Shown here in pieces: positions 6,180 through 7,679 of a stretch of 7,679 nucleotides of DNA (its first letter is position 1; each line of letters starts with the position of its first letter). Below the pieces are notes generated by a model, which was not told the DNA's origin, made no database searches, and saw only the letters and a program-made list of their open reading frames with translations. Location of the stretch: assembly GCA_031264875.1 (NCBI GenBank), contig JAISDK010000185.1, forward strand, positions 1-7,679, read 5' to 3'. This stretch comes from Prevotellaceae bacterium. GTDB taxonomy: Bacteria > Bacteroidota > Bacteroidia > Bacteroidales > UBA932. A program made the translations under genes and the position numbers.

Positions 6180-6208
6180 TTGACAAATAGCAACTTTAGC
6201 AATATAAA
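6180..6208 (+). promoter_or_regulatory. Sigma70-like promoter sequence (uncertain relevance)
   Basis: TTGACA at 6180-6185, 17 bases, then TATAAA at 6203-6208 match the E. coli sigma70 consensus at eleven of twelve positions with ideal spacing. The Bacteroidota primary sigma factor does not normally use this form, so it may be a chance hit in AT-rich DNA or a site for an alternative factor. It would give a kinase leader of about 115 bases. Confidence 0.25.
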
Positions 6209-6275
6209 CTTTACAGAAGAAAACTTGTTTAACAAGAGGCAAAATATGTGATTTTGAAAAAAAAATACGGAAAGG

Positions 6276-6308
6276 TTGTATTTCGTATTATAAAAACGAG
6301 TACTTTTG
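6276..6308 (+). promoter_or_regulatory. Probable promoter of the histidine kinase gene
   Basis: TACTTTTG at 6301-6308 is a perfect Bacteroidota -7 element. The best -33 candidate is TTG at 6276-6278, 22 bases upstream, which is long against the preferred 19. The start site would be near 6314, leaving a leader of only about 15 bases before the ATG at 6330. The poor spacing suggests a weak or activator-dependent promoter. Confidence 0.5.
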
Positions 6309-6317
6309 TATTATAAA
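6285..6317 (+). repeat. 10-bp direct repeat around the kinase promoter
   Basis: GTATTATAAA occurs at 6285-6294 and 6308-6317, with 23 bases from start to start. The first copy lies between the -33 and -7 elements, and the second covers the predicted transcription start. Direct repeats about two helical turns apart are typical of sites for OmpR-type response regulators, so autoregulation is possible. The repeat is A/T-rich and could be chance. Confidence 0.45.
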
Positions 6318-6329
6318 CAGAAATTAAAA

Positions 6330-7679
6330 ATGACTAAGAAGCAACGCAGAATACTTACAGTTATAATATTATTCGCATCCATAGGGCTGGTTATAGCGCA
6401 AACAATATGGATTTTTGGCGTCTTTACTAATATTCAAAATGACATTGGCAGTAAAGTCAATGAGCTGTTGAATAACATAGTTACAAAAGTATGGCATGCA
6501 GAAACAATGACTCAAATATCAAACGGAATCAATTCGCAGCAGAATGTGGTAGTGGACTCGATAGTATCGTCAGAGATTACGGAAGATAACATTACAGCTG
6601 AAAGGATACACCTGTATTTTATGGAATCGTACAAAAGATTATTGACGTCTGAAATTCCCGTAGAGCAGCGGGTTACGATGGAGCAAATTGATTCTCTGGT
6701 AATTCGTGAACTTGAAGAAGTCAGTCTCAATTCTAAATACAAATTTAAAATAGCGATAACCGACCGTGCGGGCAGAAAAATAATGAGTTCAAGCAGATAT
6801 GACGGCAATACAAAGTTGAAAATATACAAAAAGCGTCTGTTTCCCAATGACCCCGAAGGTTTTTCGGAAACCTACTATCTGAACTTGTATTTTCCCGAAG
6901 AGACACTGATTGTACTCATTCGTATCTGGCCTATGGTATTTGGCGCATTTATTTTGATTGTGGTAATCCTTTCCCTGTTCATCTATACCATGTACGTGAT
7001 TGCCAGGCAGAAAAGAATCTCGGAAGTCAAAGGCGATTTCATCAGTAACATAACGCACGAGCTGAAAACTCCAATATCCTCAATATCGCTTGCGGCACAA
7101 ATGCTTGGAGACGAAAACATTCCACAGACGGCAAAAAACGTGCCAAGACTGTCAAGTATGATAAAGGAACAAAGCAAGCAGTTGAGCTATCTGGTTGAAA
7201 AAGTACTGCAAACATCTGTATTCGAGCGACAGACAATAGTACTTAAAAAGTCGGACGTCAGCTTGCATGCAATTATAAAGGAAGCCGACGATTTAATGAC
7301 ACTCCAGCTGCGGAACAAGAAAGCGACGCTTATATCCGAGCTGCGGGCAACGAAGGATATAATATCTACCGACAAGTCATATTTCGTAAACGTTATAACA
7401 AATTTGCTGGACAATGCACTGAAATACTCGAAAGATGCGCCCAAAATAATTGTAGGAACACGAAACGAATACGGCAAAATACTGTGTTACGTTTCCGATA
7501 ACGGAATAGGAATAAGCCCCGAAAACAAAGAGCGGGTTTTTGAACAGTTTTTCCGCGTCAATACGGGCGATATCCACGATGTCAAAGGGTTCGGTCTGGG
7601 TTTGAACTATGTCAAGAAAATCGTGGACCTTACCGATGGGACAATATCGGTTGAAAGTGAAGAAAATGTAGGTACAACT
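6330..7679 (+). CDS. Membrane sensor histidine kinase, RprX-like (3' end cut by window)
   Basis: The frame runs 450 codons from ATG 6330 to the window edge without a stop. A first membrane helix (residues about 8-30) and a second (about 197-224) enclose a periplasmic region of roughly 165 residues with no domain I recognise. The dimerisation/phosphoacceptor domain follows, with the H-box ISNITHELKTPISSIS and phosphorylated His243. The ATP-binding domain has the N-box NLLDNALKYS (N358, N362), the G1 box DNGIGI (D390), the F-box VFEQFFRV, the G2 box GFGLGL (from G420), and ends in ENVGTT just before the last strand, so probably only ten to twenty residues are missing. No HAMP domain is evident between the second helix and the kinase core. 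The architecture resembles Bacteroides RprX. A partner regulator (RprY-type) would be expected nearby but is not in the window. The signal is unknown. Confidence 0.9.
   Translation, partial: MTKKQRRILTVIILFASIGLVIAQTIWIFGVFTNIQNDIGSKVNELLNNIVTKVWHAETMTQISNGINSQQNVVVDSIVSSEITEDNITAERIHLYFMESYKRLLTSEIPVEQRVTMEQIDSLVIRELEEVSLNSKYKFKIAITDRAGRKIMSSSRYDGNTKLKIYKKRLFPNDPEGFSETYYLNLYFPEETLIVLIRIWPMVFGAFILIVVILSLFIYTMYVIARQKRISEVKGDFISNITHELKTPISSISLAAQMLGDENIPQTAKNVPRLSSMIKEQSKQLSYLVEKVLQTSVFERQTIVLKKSDVSLHAIIKEADDLMTLQLRNKKATLISELRATKDIISTDKSYFVNVITNLLDNALKYSKDAPKIIVGTRNEYGKILCYVSDNGIGISPENKERVFEQFFRVNTGDIHDVKGFGLGLNYVKKIVDLTDGTISVESEENVGTT

Larger units (their letters stand above)
6016..6329. other. 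314-base AT-rich intergenic region between rnz and the kinase
   Basis: No credible gene lies here; the longest short frames (for example 6158-6190, ten codons) look random. It holds an 8-bp inverted repeat with a 20-base loop (TTGCAGAC 6042-6049, GTCTGCAA 6070-6077), a nine-T run at 6115-6123 without a GC-rich stem, a 13-base palindrome at 6224-6236 (CTTGTT, T, AACAAG), a sigma70-like promoter sequence at 6180-6208, a 10-bp direct repeat and the kinase -7 element. The 8-bp hairpin lacks a following T-run, so where rnz transcription ends is not clear. Confidence 0.6.

Noticed and set aside
1..7679. tRNA, rRNA, CRISPR array, insertion sequence, prophage or defence module
   Set aside because: No cloverleaf, regular repeat-spacer pattern, transposase motif or target-site duplication was seen. 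The gene content is core metabolism, translation and signalling.

Overview
The window looks like chromosomal DNA from a fermentative member of the Bacteroidales (phylum Bacteroidota). Four things point there. The promoters fit the Bacteroidota primary-sigma pattern (TTTG, 19 bases, TAnnTTTG), exactly so at 83-113 and 1313-1343. No start codon of a recognised gene has a convincing Shine-Dalgarno sequence. The S1 protein has a Bacteroidota-style acidic N-terminus. The gene set includes an acetate/succinate CoA-transferase, an rpsA-rnz pair and an RprX-like sensor kinase. This is inferred from sequence features and remembered families, not from a search. All genes lie on the + strand.

Layout. 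Positions 1-199 hold an unassigned upstream stretch, a strong promoter and a leader. A two-gene unit follows: a cytidylate-kinase-like P-loop protein (200-820) and, 3 bases later, a small SRPBCC/START-like protein (824-1240). After a 143-base gap with two inverted repeats and a perfect promoter comes an acetyl-CoA hydrolase/transferase-family enzyme (1384-2868), probably succinyl-CoA:acetate CoA-transferase. Next are ribosomal protein S1 (rpsA, 2974-5064) and ribonuclease Z (rnz, 5077-6015), 12 bases apart and probably co-transcribed. A 314-base AT-rich gap with promoter-like elements and a direct repeat leads to a membrane sensor histidine kinase (6330 to the window edge, cut just short of its end).

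How the genes work together. rpsA and rnz link translation initiation to tRNA 3'-end maturation. The CoA-transferase belongs to energy metabolism (acetate, succinate and propionate exchange). The kinase is the sensor half of a two-component pair whose regulator is not in view. The first two genes are a tight pair of unknown joint function.

The genes are mostly ordinary housekeeping genes, and I see no defence system, mobile element or CRISPR array. The most interesting signals are regulatory. (1) A textbook intrinsic-terminator structure (perfect 11-bp stem, 5-base loop, seven Ts) lies inside the rnz reading frame at 5142-5175, and there is none in the rpsA-rnz gap. (2) An 11-codon upstream ORF in the rpsA leader overlaps the rpsA start as ATGA and contains a palindrome. 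(3) A 9-bp inverted repeat is fitted between the -33 and -7 elements of the CoA-transferase promoter. (4) A 10-bp direct repeat flanks the -7 element of the kinase promoter.
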